Of a stretch of DNA of 64,000 bases, positions 35,006 to 44,551 are shown one piece after another (the first letter of the stretch is position 1; each line of letters begins with the position of its first letter). Position numbers and translations under genes: made by a program. This stretch comes from Cytophagales bacterium. GTDB taxonomy: Bacteria; Bacteroidota; Bacteroidia; Cytophagales; Thermoflexibacteraceae. The notes beneath the pieces are model-generated. The model was given only the letters and a program-made list of their open reading frames with translations, had not been told where the DNA came from and ran no database searches. The stretch lies in assembly GCA_004294445.1 (NCBI GenBank), contig REAZ01000019.1:1-64000 (forward strand), read 5' to 3'.

Positions 35006-38000
35006 TTAAAAATCAATAGCGATGTGGAACATCATACGACGTACCGCAGGAATACTACCAATATCAACACCACTACCCAAAGCAGCAGAACCAAAGTTTG
35101 AGTTTTCTGGGTCATAACCCGCAGTATAGTCTGTCCATCTGAGCAAGTTATTGCCCGACATACCTATTTTTATACCACTGATTGCGTTTCCAAATGTTTT
35201 TGTCAAAGTAGCGCGAGGTACTTTGTAGTACAAGGCAACTTCCCTTAATTTTAAGAAACTTGTCAATACTGGGTTATAACCCGGTACAGGATTGCCATCA
35301 GCATCTAAGCCGTTTACGTTCTGACGAGCGATACCGTTAGGGGCAACAGGATTACCGCCTTCAGCAGGTTTTCCATTAGAGCCTCTGTTCAAGTCTGTAT
35401 TGTTCCAATCAGATGTATTGCCACCTTCGTCCCAAAGTACGCGAGCCAAAGAAACTACAGTAAATTTATGACGATAGTTTAGCAAAGCAGAAAACTCAAA
35501 GTTTTTCAAGAAAGTAATTCTTTGATTCAAAGAGAACTCATACTTAGGCTGTTGGTTGCCATAAACTGTCCATGAAGTAGGATCGCTTGGGTTCGTGCGT
35601 GGCTGACCTACAATTTCGGTAGGAGAAAGCCCTTGCTTTACTCTCCACTGACCAAAAGTAGCACCAAATCCACCTGTCAGACGCTCAGGAATGTCTAAAC
35701 GAGTGATTTCTGTGCGGTTAAACCAGAAAACAGGTTGTACAAACCATGTGAAATTTTCATTTTTTACGATGTCTGCACCCAAAGAAACTTCCATACCTCT
35801 GTTTACCATGTCGGCTGCATTCACTGATGTAGAAGTAACCCCTGTAGAAGGAGCAGTAACTAATGGTTGAATTAGGTCAAATACTTTTTTGTTGTATATG
35901 GTAACTTCACCAGTGATTCTACCACCAAACAAACCAAAGTCTATACCGTACTCTAACTCCGTTGCTCTTTCAGGTCTGATGCCTGTATTACCAAGCACAG
36001 TAGAAGGGCTAAAACCACTTTGACCACCCACACCTTCAATATTTAACTGAGAATAGAGTGTACCAAAAGTAGGCAAGCCCGCAGTTTGTCCGTAAGCTAC
36101 GCGTACTTTTAATTGATTTACTATCTCATCACCCCAAGTACCGAAGTTTGCCAAATTAGCGGCTAAGGAAGCGCGAGGGAAGGCGTACCATTTGTTTGGG
36201 TCGCCGTTGAGTGTAGAACGGTCAAAACGAATACCTGCCGAAGCAATGATTTTATCGTTATAGTTAGCTTCTTGCTGTGCAAAAAACCCTTGGTCGGTAT
36301 TTTGTTGTAAAATTACGCCCGGGTCAAAAGCCTTTGCACGAGCAGGGTTAGAAATGCCTACAGGTAAGCCTCTACCTCTCACATAATTATCTTTTGCATT
36401 TGTACCTAACTGCACTACACCCGCAGAAGTTGTCAAGTCTAACTTGCCGTCCATCGCTGCGTAGGTAAACACACCTGATAACTGCATATTGTAGTTAGTA
36501 ACTTCGCGGCGTGTGTCTTGGGCATAACCAGGGTTTGCCTCTGAAAGTTGAGATTGCAAATCAGAAGGCAAATAAATGAGTGAATAACCACTTTGATAAT
36601 CTAAGCCGCCTGTTGCCTTGATGGTCAAACTCATTTTTTCTTTGTTCAATACATTGAAGTTTGCATAAAAGCCTTGCAAGAAACGATTTACCTTTTGGTT
36701 ATTAATTGCTCTATCGCGGATAGCCAAAGGATTTTCGCCTACAACACTGTTAGGGTAGTTGCCTTGTGCATCAGGATACAAGTTATAGAAAGGCTTTGTA
36801 TAAGGAAGGTTATAACCGTAGTTGATGTTCGAGTTATCATTCCCTGACCAACCTCTGTCGTTATTTGTATAGATATAGTTGGAGTTAATGCCGATTGTTA
36901 GCCATGAATTTACCTTGTGGTCTAAGTTAGCGCGCAAAGAATAACGACCAAAACCTGTATTTTTTACGATACCTGTTTCATCGGCAATACTACCATTGAC
37001 ATAAAATTTTGTTTTTTCATCGCCGCCCATGATGCTCAATCGCGTATTTCTGATTTGACCTGTTTCGCCAAAAACTACTTTTTCCCAGTCGGTATAAGTA
37101 CCATTTGACCTTGCAGCTCTCAAAGCAGGGATTTCATCAGCACTAAACCAATCTGTCAGTTTTTGCTCTGTCCAATCTGCACCGCCGTAGAACTTTAGTG
37201 CTTTGCTAAAGCCAATGTCTTGCCCAAAGCTAATTTTTGTTTTGCCACCTTTGCCGCGCTTTGTAGTAATGATAACCACACCTGCATTGGCACGAGTACC
37301 ATAAATAGCCGCCGCAGAAGCACCTTTCAATATCTCAATATTTTCAATGTCATCGGGATTAATATCTGCCAAACGGTTTGCATTGTTATCTTGGGCAGAG
37401 GCAGACGAGCCACCTGTAGCTTTGTTTGCCTGAGAGCGACCGTTAGAGTTTTGGCTATTGTCTATATAAACCCCATCTACGATAAAGAGTGGCTGAGATG
37501 CCGAAGCACCCAAAGTAGAAACGCCGCGGAATTGCATATTGAAACCGCCGCCAGGCATAGAGCCGTTAGAAGTGATGTTTGCACCCGCAATTTTGCCTTG
37601 CAAAGCACCGTCTGTAGTAACAGGGCTGGTAGTACCTACCAATTCTTTGGCAGATACAGAAGATACTGCATTTGCCAAGTTAGAACGCTTTACGCTTGTG
37701 GCTAAACCCGTAACCACGACTTCTTCTAAGCCGATTACGTCTTCCACTAAGCTAATATCCAAACTTCCAGAGGCAGGAACGTCCAATTCTTGACTTATAT
37801 AGCCAATGAAGGAGAAAACAATTTTTTTCCCCGCAGCAGGAACGCTGAGTTTGAAATCGCCGTTCACGTCTGAAATAGCACCCGATGTAGTCCCTTTGAC
37901 GACAATATTCACGCCGGGAAGACCACTTCCATCAGTCGCATTTTTTACTTTGCCACTGATAACTTTGTCTTGTGCTTGGGCGACGAATGCAAATAGAAGC

Positions 38001-38038
38001 ATCGTCAGCATCAAGCCGAAACTGTAAAGTTGTTTCAT
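35006..38038 (-). CDS. SusC/RagA-family TonB-linked outer-membrane protein
   Basis: 1010 aa from ATG 38038, which gives a signal peptide (LYSFGLMLTMLLFAFVAQAQ); the longer frame starts in noncoding DNA. A carboxypeptidase-regulatory-like domain (about 25-95: ISGKVKNATDGSGLPGVNIV) is followed by the TonB-box region EEVVVTG, the plug with the SusC signature (NIEILKGASAAAIYGTRANA, GVVIITTKRG), and a barrel to the C-terminal HIAIDF. Forms the TonB-powered import channel for the adjacent SusD. The operon is SusC-SusD only, without sigma/anti-sigma genes. Confidence 0.95.
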   Translation of the reverse strand: MKQLYSFGLMLTMLLFAFVAQAQDKVISGKVKNATDGSGLPGVNIVVKGTTSGAISDVNGDFKLSVPAAGKKIVFSFIGYISQELDVPASGSLDISLVEDVIGLEEVVVTGLATSVKRSNLANAVSSVSAKELVGTTSPVTTDGALQGKIAGANITSNGSMPGGGFNMQFRGVSTLGASASQPLFIVDGVYIDNSQNSNGRSQANKATGGSSASAQDNNANRLADINPDDIENIEILKGASAAAIYGTRANAGVVIITTKRGKGGKTKISFGQDIGFSKALKFYGGADWTEQKLTDWFSADEIPALRAARSNGTYTDWEKVVFGETGQIRNTRLSIMGGDEKTKFYVNGSIADETGIVKNTGFGRYSLRANLDHKVNSWLTIGINSNYIYTNNDRGWSGNDNSNINYGYNLPYTKPFYNLYPDAQGNYPNSVVGENPLAIRDRAINNQKVNRFLQGFYANFNVLNKEKMSLTIKATGGLDYQSGYSLIYLPSDLQSQLSEANPGYAQDTRREVTNYNMQLSGVFTYAAMDGKLDLTTSAGVVQLGTNAKDNYVRGRGLPVGISNPARAKAFDPGVILQQNTDQGFFAQQEANYNDKIIASAGIRFDRSTLNGDPNKWYAFPRASLAANLANFGTWGDEIVNQLKVRVAYGQTAGLPTFGTLYSQLNIEGVGGQSGFSPSTVLGNTGIRPERATELEYGIDFGLFGGRITGEVTIYNKKVFDLIQPLVTAPSTGVTSTSVNAADMVNRGMEVSLGADIVKNENFTWFVQPVFWFNRTEITRLDIPERLTGGFGATFGQWRVKQGLSPTEIVGQPRTNPSDPTSWTVYGNQQPKYEFSLNQRITFLKNFEFSALLNYRHKFTVVSLARVLWDEGGNTSDWNNTDLNRGSNGKPAEGGNPVAPNGIARQNVNGLDADGNPVPGYNPVLTSFLKLREVALYYKVPRATLTKTFGNAISGIKIGMSGNNLLRWTDYTAGYDPENSNFGSAALGSGVDIGSIPAVRRMMFHIAIDF

Positions 38039-38162
38039 TGAAGTTAAATTTAAAATTTTTAAAAAATTAAGAAAGTATAAATTGATGAGTATTAGGTGCA
38101 TAAAATAGTAAACAATTGTTAAAATAATTGAGTAAGATTCGCTAAAAGGACTATCCTTTTAA

Positions 38163-38170
38163 CAAATTTA
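38163..38170 (-). promoter_or_regulatory. Putative -7 box of the susC-susD operon
   Basis: Reads TAAATTTG on the minus strand, about 125 bases upstream of the start codon; no correctly spaced -33 box. The remainder of 38039-38360 shows no gene. Confidence 0.35.
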
Positions 38171-38360
38171 CGGCAGCAATACGCAACGATTTATTCAAAA
38201 AAATGTTTTATTTATTTAATTAAATCGCCGTAATAGTAGGTATTTTTATTGTAATACACAAAAAGAGAAGCTAAATTTTTTATCCCAACTACTTATTTTT
38301 TGTTTTTTACAGTATTTTTTGGTAAATTTATTGGCTTTTATTTCAGTAAATTACTTCACA

Positions 38361-41300
38361 ATGAAACCAGTCATTTTTCTTGCTTTTGCAAATGATAAAG
38401 TAGATAATACACGCTATCTACGCAATTTACCATTGGAATTAGATGGCATCAGAAAAGCCTTGCAGCCCGCCGTAAAAGAGGGGCTTTGCGAAGTGATAGA
38501 GCGGGCAAACGTTACCTTAGAGCAGATTTTTGATATTTTTCAGACCTACCAAAACCGCATTGCCATTTTTCACTACGGCGGTCATGCAGACGGCTATCAG
38601 TTACTCCTCGAAACGTTGTCAATGGTCGCAGACCTTGACAAGCGTTTCGAGGAAAAACGACTGTTAGGGTCTTTGACCACTAACAGCGTTGCACACGGCG
38701 AAGGCTTAGTTTCTTTTTTTGCCCGACAAAAAGGATTGCAATTAGTCTTTTTTAATGGCTGCTCTACACAGCAGCAGGCGTTGGAATTAGGGAAAGCGGG
38801 CATTCCTGCTGTTATTGGCACTTCTAATGCCATCAATGACGACATTGCTACCATGCTATCAGTTCGTTTTTATGCAGGGCTTGGCAAGGGAGAAGGCATA
38901 GAAAAGGCATGGTTGGAAGCTACGGACGAGATAAAAACAAGAGAAGGTTCAGCCAATTTGCGTGGGCTTTACCGAAAAACTGATACAGAAATAAGCAATG
39001 ACCGCTTCCCTTGGGAAATCTATTTCCGCACAGGGGCTGAAAAAGTAAAAGAATGGAACTTGCCCGAAGAAACTGATAACCCACTATTTGGCTTGCCTGC
39101 TATCCCTATTTCTTTTACGCTTCCCGAATCTCCTTTCTTATTTCTCAAACGCTATGAACGCCCTCATGCAGAAGTTTTTTTCGGGAGGTCGTTCTATGTC
39201 AGGGACTTGTATAATAAAATTACCGATACGCAATCGCCTCCCGTCATCATGCTTTACGGGCAATCTGGCACAGGCAAATCTTCTCTTTTTGATGCAGGGC
39301 TAAACCCGCGCTTGGAAAATTCGCACTTCGTCATTTACCTACGCAGAGAGCAAAATTTGGGCTTGGTAGGCACGTTAAAAGACGCATTGGCAGGTTGGTA
39401 TGAAAAGCTATCCTCCTCCGAAAATAGTCCGCTTGCCGATATACAAACTGAGCAGCACACCAAAGCACAAACGACAGCCCGACAGCAAATAGTAGAGGAT
39501 TTGAAAAACCAACTACTTACCCTTGCAGAAAGTGAAAAAATAAGCCTTGCAGCAACGATTGAGGCATTGGAAAAAGATTTATTACCTACAAAAAATGACA
39601 TACATTATGAAGTAAAAAAGTTTGAAGAGCAAAAATTTTTAGCCCAATATGGCAGCACGCCTTACGCCGACATCTCGGTTTGCTGGCACAAATTAGAGGC
39701 AATAACCCAAAAGCCAATCGTTATTATCTTAGACCAAGCCGAAGAGCTTTTTACACGCTCCTCCAAGCAATTTCCAAACGAATTGGAAGATTTGGCTCAA
39801 TGCCTACAAGTTATTTTTAATAATCCCGCCCTTGCCCCGCTTGGAAAGATAGTGCTGGGCTACCGCAAAGAATATCATGCAGAATTTGAGGAACGTTTCA
39901 AAGAACACGCTATTCCGCGTTCTAAAATTTTCTTTGAGCCACTTTCCCGCAAAGATATTTTAGATATTTTCAGAGGGCTTACCGAAACTCCGCGCCTTCA
40001 TCAAAGATATAACTTGCAGATAGACAAAAATTTAGCTATCATTGTTGCAGATGACCTGCTCGAAGACAAAGACTCGCCCGTTGCCCCTATTTTGCAGATT
40101 TTATTAACAAAGATGTGGGATAAGGTGAAAGATTCGCCAAACCCTATTTTTACTGTTAGCCTATACCAAAATCTGAAGCGGGAAGGCTTTTTATTAGATG
40201 ATTTTTTCAGACAGCAAACCAAAAAATTAGCGGAGTGGAACGAAGACTTAGAAGATTCGGGTTTGCCCTTAGACATTTTGCAGTTCCACACCACCAACTT
40301 AGGGACGGCAGGAAGCAAGAGCTGGGAGGAAATCAAAGAACACTATGCCCACATTCCCGAAAAAGCCGAACTTTTGCTCTACAAACTCAAGGAACTTTAC
40401 TTGCTGGTAGAAGCGGGGCATAATCGTACCAATCTCACGCATGATACGCTTGCCCCTTTGGTCAAGAATGAGTCCCGAAAGTCCGAGCGAGCGGGGCAGC
40501 GAGCAAGCCGAATTTTAGAAAATCAACTGAATGACTTTTTGCTCAATCCAAAGCACGTATTGGACGAACTGGAGGTAAATATCGTAGAAAAAGGCAGGGA
40601 AGGAATGAGAGTCCGTACGGCAGACGAGGAGGCTTTTGTACGGGCAAGCGACTCCGTGCGTAAGGAAAAAGAGAAGGCAAAAAAAAGGCAAAGACAGTAT
40701 GCGATTGCGGCACTTTCTACCATTTTAATTACTGCCTTATTTTCGCTTTATCAGTGGAATAAGTCCATAAAACACGCAGATTCAGCGAAAATGAAGGAAC
40801 TCATGCTCCTCTCAAGCCAGCAGGTAAGTTCCGAAATAGACACGCTAAGAGATTTGGCGGTGCGCTTGGCAGAGCAAGCCGCCTACTCTGCCGAGCATAC
40901 CGAAAACAAAGACAAAGGAGAAGTTTTTGAAAATTTCCGCAAAGTAAGCGAAAGCTATCGTTTGCGACATAGGCAAGGCAAAGACTGGCTGCCTACTTTC
41001 CAAGAAATTTATTACCGAGAATCACCCTTCAAAATAGAATTTACTCAGCAAAAAATGAGCGACCCCGCTTTCATGACATTTCGCCGCAATAGCATGGAGT
41101 TTGGTGAAGTCCAAGAAAATGCACCTGAATTTCCTATTAGCAAGGAAATATCTCTCGATATAGGTCTGAAAAACACCTTAGATAATCAAAATTTGGTCAT
41201 CTGGCTAAAAAATCACTCTTTTAGAATCTACCCCTATAAGCGTAGCGAACAGACCAAAATTATTAGAGCCGATTCAGCCATTGTCGATTTTTTCCCTGTA

Positions 41301-42929
41301 GATAGCACCACTTGGTTTGTGAGATATAAGGCAGACAGCTTAAAAATATTGAACCCTCAAACCCAAGAATTAAAAGCCTTTTTCAAGCTAACAACAGACT
41401 CTACAACTACACTCAGAAAACTACAATTCATTAAATATAAAGACGAAAAACTCTATCTTTGGTATGACCGCTACCTACTGCGCTTTGCCAAAAGTCAAAA
41501 AGATTCGTGGGAGCAGCCTTTGGTAGATACCCTATTTAGTATGCCTAATGAGGCGTTTGCTATGCAGGAAGGCGATAGCCACTTGAGAGGCGCGCGCACG
41601 CCCGATGATATCGAGATACGATTTTCGGCAGACCTCCACAAGGGAATTATCTATAGCGGTAAGCAAACCGCCATATACATCTATAGGAATAATGAAAATA
41701 GTGCCTACAAAATATTACCTATAGTAGGCTGGGGTACTGATAATTCCTCTTATTGGGATAGAAGTAACGATTTTTATTGTGCCATTTCTCCTACTATTTC
41801 TCACCTAATCACCAATAACGGGGAGAAAAATTTTAGCTTGTATGCCCTCAATGTAAGACAAGACAAAGTAGTAATGGAGGAAGTTTTTAATAAGACTATC
41901 GTAACAAACCAAAATACCATATCCAAACTAAGTATAGCCCAAGACAACTCCAATCACCTACTCGTCAGGCTATCCGACCAAGTCCGAATTTACGACTTTG
42001 AAGGCAAACTCAAAGATATTTTATATACCAAAGGAACAGAAAACTTGTCTTTCTCTTTTGATTTTTCTGATGATGGCAAGTATGTGATTAATTTGCAAAC
42101 TGACAAAATTGCTATCTATCTGCCCGTTTACCACCTGCACGATTGGCTGATGCGTACCGATGCACCTACTATGACGATTGGCAAAAAAGCAGAGTACGGA
42201 ATAGCCTCTCTATCAGAACTTTGGCAGATATATGACTCCCGCAAACTCATCTTGGCGCAGTTCCTCTCATTTGCTACTATCTTATTGATACTTGTACGCT
42301 ATACGCCTGTGGTTATTCATCTTTATAAAGAAAAACGCTACTACAAAATCATCATGTATGGCTTGGCTTCCTTTATTTTTGCCATTACTGCTGTCTATAG
42401 AGAGGCTTTTACAGAAATAGATAGCAATATTATCAATCAATTAGCCGATAACTTTATCATTCTTGCCTTATTTTATATTTGTGTTATTCTTTTTGAGCAA
42501 AGACAGGAAATTGGGGAAATGGTAAAAGAAAAAAAGTGGCGTTTATTGGCTTTATACACCACACCAGAGCTATTTGTGTTATTTGCAAGTATCTATGGGG
42601 CGTACCTTGTCATCTTGAGTGTAGATGAAATTTACTACTATTTTATTATTATTTTTTATATATTCAATGCTTTGGTACTTTGGACTTTGCACCTCTCCGA
42701 AACATCTTTTAAGGAGAAAAAATACGTAAAAACTTTAGGTTTGCTCTATTTCCCTTTCAGCTACCTTACATGGTTTCTAAACCAATATGCTACGCCCGAA
42801 AATAATATGATATTTTGGTTTGTTGCAGTAATCTATTTACTACTTTGGTTAGTAATCTGGATAGTAAAAGGCATTTACGATTGGCAAGTAAGACGACACA
42901 AAAAGAAACAATTAAGTCTGGATTTATAA
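38361..42929 (+). CDS. CHAT domain - STAND NTPase - multi-pass membrane protein (1522 aa)
   Basis: Starts at ATG 38361 (MKPVIFLAFANDKVD), the typical beta-strand opening of a CHAT domain; no signal peptide. Residues 1-235: CHAT protease-like domain with H75 in HYGGHADG and C134 in FFNGCSTQQQ, both catalytic residues present. Residues about 260-620: P-loop STAND-type NTPase with Walker A YGQSGTGKSS (299-308) and Walker B VIILDQAEELF (454-464), then a helical region. Residue about 780-798: a transmembrane helix. Residues 800-1290: beta-rich region with propeller-like repeats (e.g. VIWLKNHSFRIYPYK). Residues about 1297-1510: about seven hydrophobic helices. It is probably a cytoplasmic sensor coupled to a protease and membrane module, as in STAND effectors of defence or cell-death systems (inference). 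It is alone in its transcription unit. Confidence 0.85.
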   Translation: MKPVIFLAFANDKVDNTRYLRNLPLELDGIRKALQPAVKEGLCEVIERANVTLEQIFDIFQTYQNRIAIFHYGGHADGYQLLLETLSMVADLDKRFEEKRLLGSLTTNSVAHGEGLVSFFARQKGLQLVFFNGCSTQQQALELGKAGIPAVIGTSNAINDDIATMLSVRFYAGLGKGEGIEKAWLEATDEIKTREGSANLRGLYRKTDTEISNDRFPWEIYFRTGAEKVKEWNLPEETDNPLFGLPAIPISFTLPESPFLFLKRYERPHAEVFFGRSFYVRDLYNKITDTQSPPVIMLYGQSGTGKSSLFDAGLNPRLENSHFVIYLRREQNLGLVGTLKDALAGWYEKLSSSENSPLADIQTEQHTKAQTTARQQIVEDLKNQLLTLAESEKISLAATIEALEKDLLPTKNDIHYEVKKFEEQKFLAQYGSTPYADISVCWHKLEAITQKPIVIILDQAEELFTRSSKQFPNELEDLAQCLQVIFNNPALAPLGKIVLGYRKEYHAEFEERFKEHAIPRSKIFFEPLSRKDILDIFRGLTETPRLHQRYNLQIDKNLAIIVADDLLEDKDSPVAPILQILLTKMWDKVKDSPNPIFTVSLYQNLKREGFLLDDFFRQQTKKLAEWNEDLEDSGLPLDILQFHTTNLGTAGSKSWEEIKEHYAHIPEKAELLLYKLKELYLLVEAGHNRTNLTHDTLAPLVKNESRKSERAGQRASRILENQLNDFLLNPKHVLDELEVNIVEKGREGMRVRTADEEAFVRASDSVRKEKEKAKKRQRQYAIAALSTILITALFSLYQWNKSIKHADSAKMKELMLLSSQQVSSEIDTLRDLAVRLAEQAAYSAEHTENKDKGEVFENFRKVSESYRLRHRQGKDWLPTFQEIYYRESPFKIEFTQQKMSDPAFMTFRRNSMEFGEVQENAPEFPISKEISLDIGLKNTLDNQNLVIWLKNHSFRIYPYKRSEQTKIIRADSAIVDFFPVDSTTWFVRYKADSLKILNPQTQELKAFFKLTTDSTTTLRKLQFIKYKDEKLYLWYDRYLLRFAKSQKDSWEQPLVDTLFSMPNEAFAMQEGDSHLRGARTPDDIEIRFSADLHKGIIYSGKQTAIYIYRNNENSAYKILPIVGWGTDNSSYWDRSNDFYCAISPTISHLITNNGEKNFSLYALNVRQDKVVMEEVFNKTIVTNQNTISKLSIAQDNSNHLLVRLSDQVRIYDFEGKLKDILYTKGTENLSFSFDFSDDGKYVINLQTDKIAIYLPVYHLHDWLMRTDAPTMTIGKKAEYGIASLSELWQIYDSRKLILAQFLSFATILLILVRYTPVVIHLYKEKRYYKIIMYGLASFIFAITAVYREAFTEIDSNIINQLADNFIILALFYICVILFEQRQEIGEMVKEKKWRLLALYTTPELFVLFASIYGAYLVILSVDEIYYYFIIIFYIFNALVLWTLHLSETSFKEKKYVKTLGLLYFPFSYLTWFLNQYATPENNMIFWFVAVIYLLLWLVIWIVKGIYDWQVRRHKKKQLSLDL

Positions 42930-42997
42930 TTTATTTTTGGCAAAAAAAATCTAATTTTGACGCTGAAAATAATAGCAATCAATAAATTTTTAACAAC

Positions 42998-43495
42998 ATG
43001 GCTTCTTTCGATATAGTCAATAAAGTAGATCATCAAACGCTTGATAATGCAGTAAATACTGCAAAAAAAGAGATTTCAACACGCTTTGATTTCAAAGACT
43101 CAAAAACAGAAATAGACTTAGATAAAAAAGGACTGATAATACACATCACGACCGAAAGTGAGATGCGAATTACGGCAGTCGTCAAAATCATCATAGAACG
43201 CATGATAAAGCAGGGCATAGACCCCAAAGCCTTAGACATGAGCAAGGAAGAATATCAATCGGGGGCTTTGATGAAAAAAGAACTGCCCGTAAGAGAAGGC
43301 TTAGAGAAAGAAATAGCAAAAAAGATAGTCAAGGAAATCAAGGACTTAGACCTCAAAGTGCAGGTTGCTATCATGGACGACCAAGTGCGGGTTACTGCCA
43401 AAAAGATAGATGATTTACAAAAAGTAATTGCCTTCTGCCGCCAAAAACAAGATGCTTGGAGCATCCCGTTGCAGTTTGTAAATATGAAAAGTTAA
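42998..43495 (+). CDS. yajQ: YajQ-family nucleotide-binding protein
   Basis: 165 aa with two ferredoxin-like RNA-recognition-type domains. MASFDIVNKVDHQTLDNAVN is the standard N-terminus, and DLKVQVAIMDDQVRVTAKKIDDLQKVI the standard C-terminal segment, both highly conserved in YajQ. Members bind nucleotides; some bind cyclic di-GMP and act on transcription, but this is not shown for Bacteroidota. A TAATTTTG box (42952-42959) lies 39 bases upstream. Confidence 0.95.
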   Translation: MASFDIVNKVDHQTLDNAVNTAKKEISTRFDFKDSKTEIDLDKKGLIIHITTESEMRITAVVKIIIERMIKQGIDPKALDMSKEEYQSGALMKKELPVREGLEKEIAKKIVKEIKDLDLKVQVAIMDDQVRVTAKKIDDLQKVIAFCRQKQDAWSIPLQFVNMKS

Positions 43496-43559
43496 AAAAT
43501 TAGAAATATTACGCTAATAATCCTTAACTTCGTACATATTTCTATAAAACCTCTTACTT

Positions 43560-44549
43560 ATGAAAACTGAAAAATCTCGTCGTCAATTTATTTCCACTTT
43601 GGGGCTTGCCTCCGTAGCTGCTACCCTTCCCTCAGGCTTTTTGCTCTCTTGCATAGGCGAAAAAAAAGATGAAAATACAGCTAATCAGGCAGATAGCACC
43701 GCTATTAATCAAACCCAAATGCCCATCAGAGCATCTAAGATTGCGTGGGGTTGCTCCATTATTACTTGGGGAGACCAAACGGCACAAGGCATCAAAGAAG
43801 TAGGGGAACTGGGCTTTAAGGGCATACAGTTGCGAAGCAATAGCTACAAAGCATACGGCGATAAGATTCCTGAACTAAAAGCCCTGCTCGACCAATATCA
43901 GCTCGCTTTGCCTGTTTTCTCAAGTGGAAACGTAGAAATTGATGCTGCAAAAGAGAAAGAAACAATAGAAATGCACGTAAATCACGCCAAATTCATCAGC
44001 CAATTAGGTGGGAAATATTTGCAACTCACCAATAATGCTCGCCCCAAAGACCGACAACCTACTACAGCAGAACTTTTGCGATTAGCAAAAGTAATGAATG
44101 AAATAGGCAAAAGAACCAATGATGTAGGCATCAGTGCGGTTTATCATAATCACATGGCGCAGTTGGGCGAAACACCCGAAGAGGTAGATATCATCATGGA
44201 TGCGTGCAATCCGCAGTATGTCAATCTTTTGTTGGATATTGCTCATTATTTCCAAGGCGGCGGCGACCCCGCCAAAGCAGTGATGTATTACAAAGAAATT
44301 ATGAAGGTAGTACACATCAAAGATGTTGGAGATTTGGAAAAAGAAGGCAAACCTTCCTATCAGTTTGTAGAATTGGGGCAGGGCAAAATGAATTTGCCTG
44401 AACTTTTTGATGCCTTGGAAGAAGTCAAATTTGATGGCTGGGTGATAGACGAACTCGATGGCATACCCCAAGGAGTTACCCGCAATGCTTTAGAGTGCCA
44501 TCAGTCAAATAAAAAGTACATTGCGGAGGTGTTGAAATACCAAATTTGA
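43560..44549 (+). CDS. Exported sugar phosphate isomerase/epimerase-like TIM-barrel protein
   Basis: 329 aa. The N-terminus has twin arginines (KSRRQFIS) and a hydrophobic stretch ending LLSC, so it is a Tat substrate and possibly a lipoprotein (C31). The mature domain is an AP-endonuclease-2/xylose-isomerase-like barrel: KIAWGCSIITWG, GFKGIQLRS, VYHNHMAQLGE, YVNLLLDIAHYFQGGGDP, VVHIKDVGD, GWVIDEL; the H, E and D residues of these strands form the metal site. It is a sugar isomerase, epimerase or inositol-catabolism-like enzyme acting outside the cytoplasm; the substrate is unknown. Two bases separate it from the permease gene, so the two are probably co-transcribed. Confidence 0.87.
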   Translation: MKTEKSRRQFISTLGLASVAATLPSGFLLSCIGEKKDENTANQADSTAINQTQMPIRASKIAWGCSIITWGDQTAQGIKEVGELGFKGIQLRSNSYKAYGDKIPELKALLDQYQLALPVFSSGNVEIDAAKEKETIEMHVNHAKFISQLGGKYLQLTNNARPKDRQPTTAELLRLAKVMNEIGKRTNDVGISAVYHNHMAQLGETPEEVDIIMDACNPQYVNLLLDIAHYFQGGGDPAKAVMYYKEIMKVVHIKDVGDLEKEGKPSYQFVELGQGKMNLPELFDALEEVKFDGWVIDELDGIPQGVTRNALECHQSNKKYIAEVLKYQI

Positions 44550-44551
44550 GC

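Noticed and set aside
37220-37705. 161-residue plus-strand ORF inside susC
   Set aside because: Antisense shadow of the conserved plug domain with Cys/Arg-rich composition.
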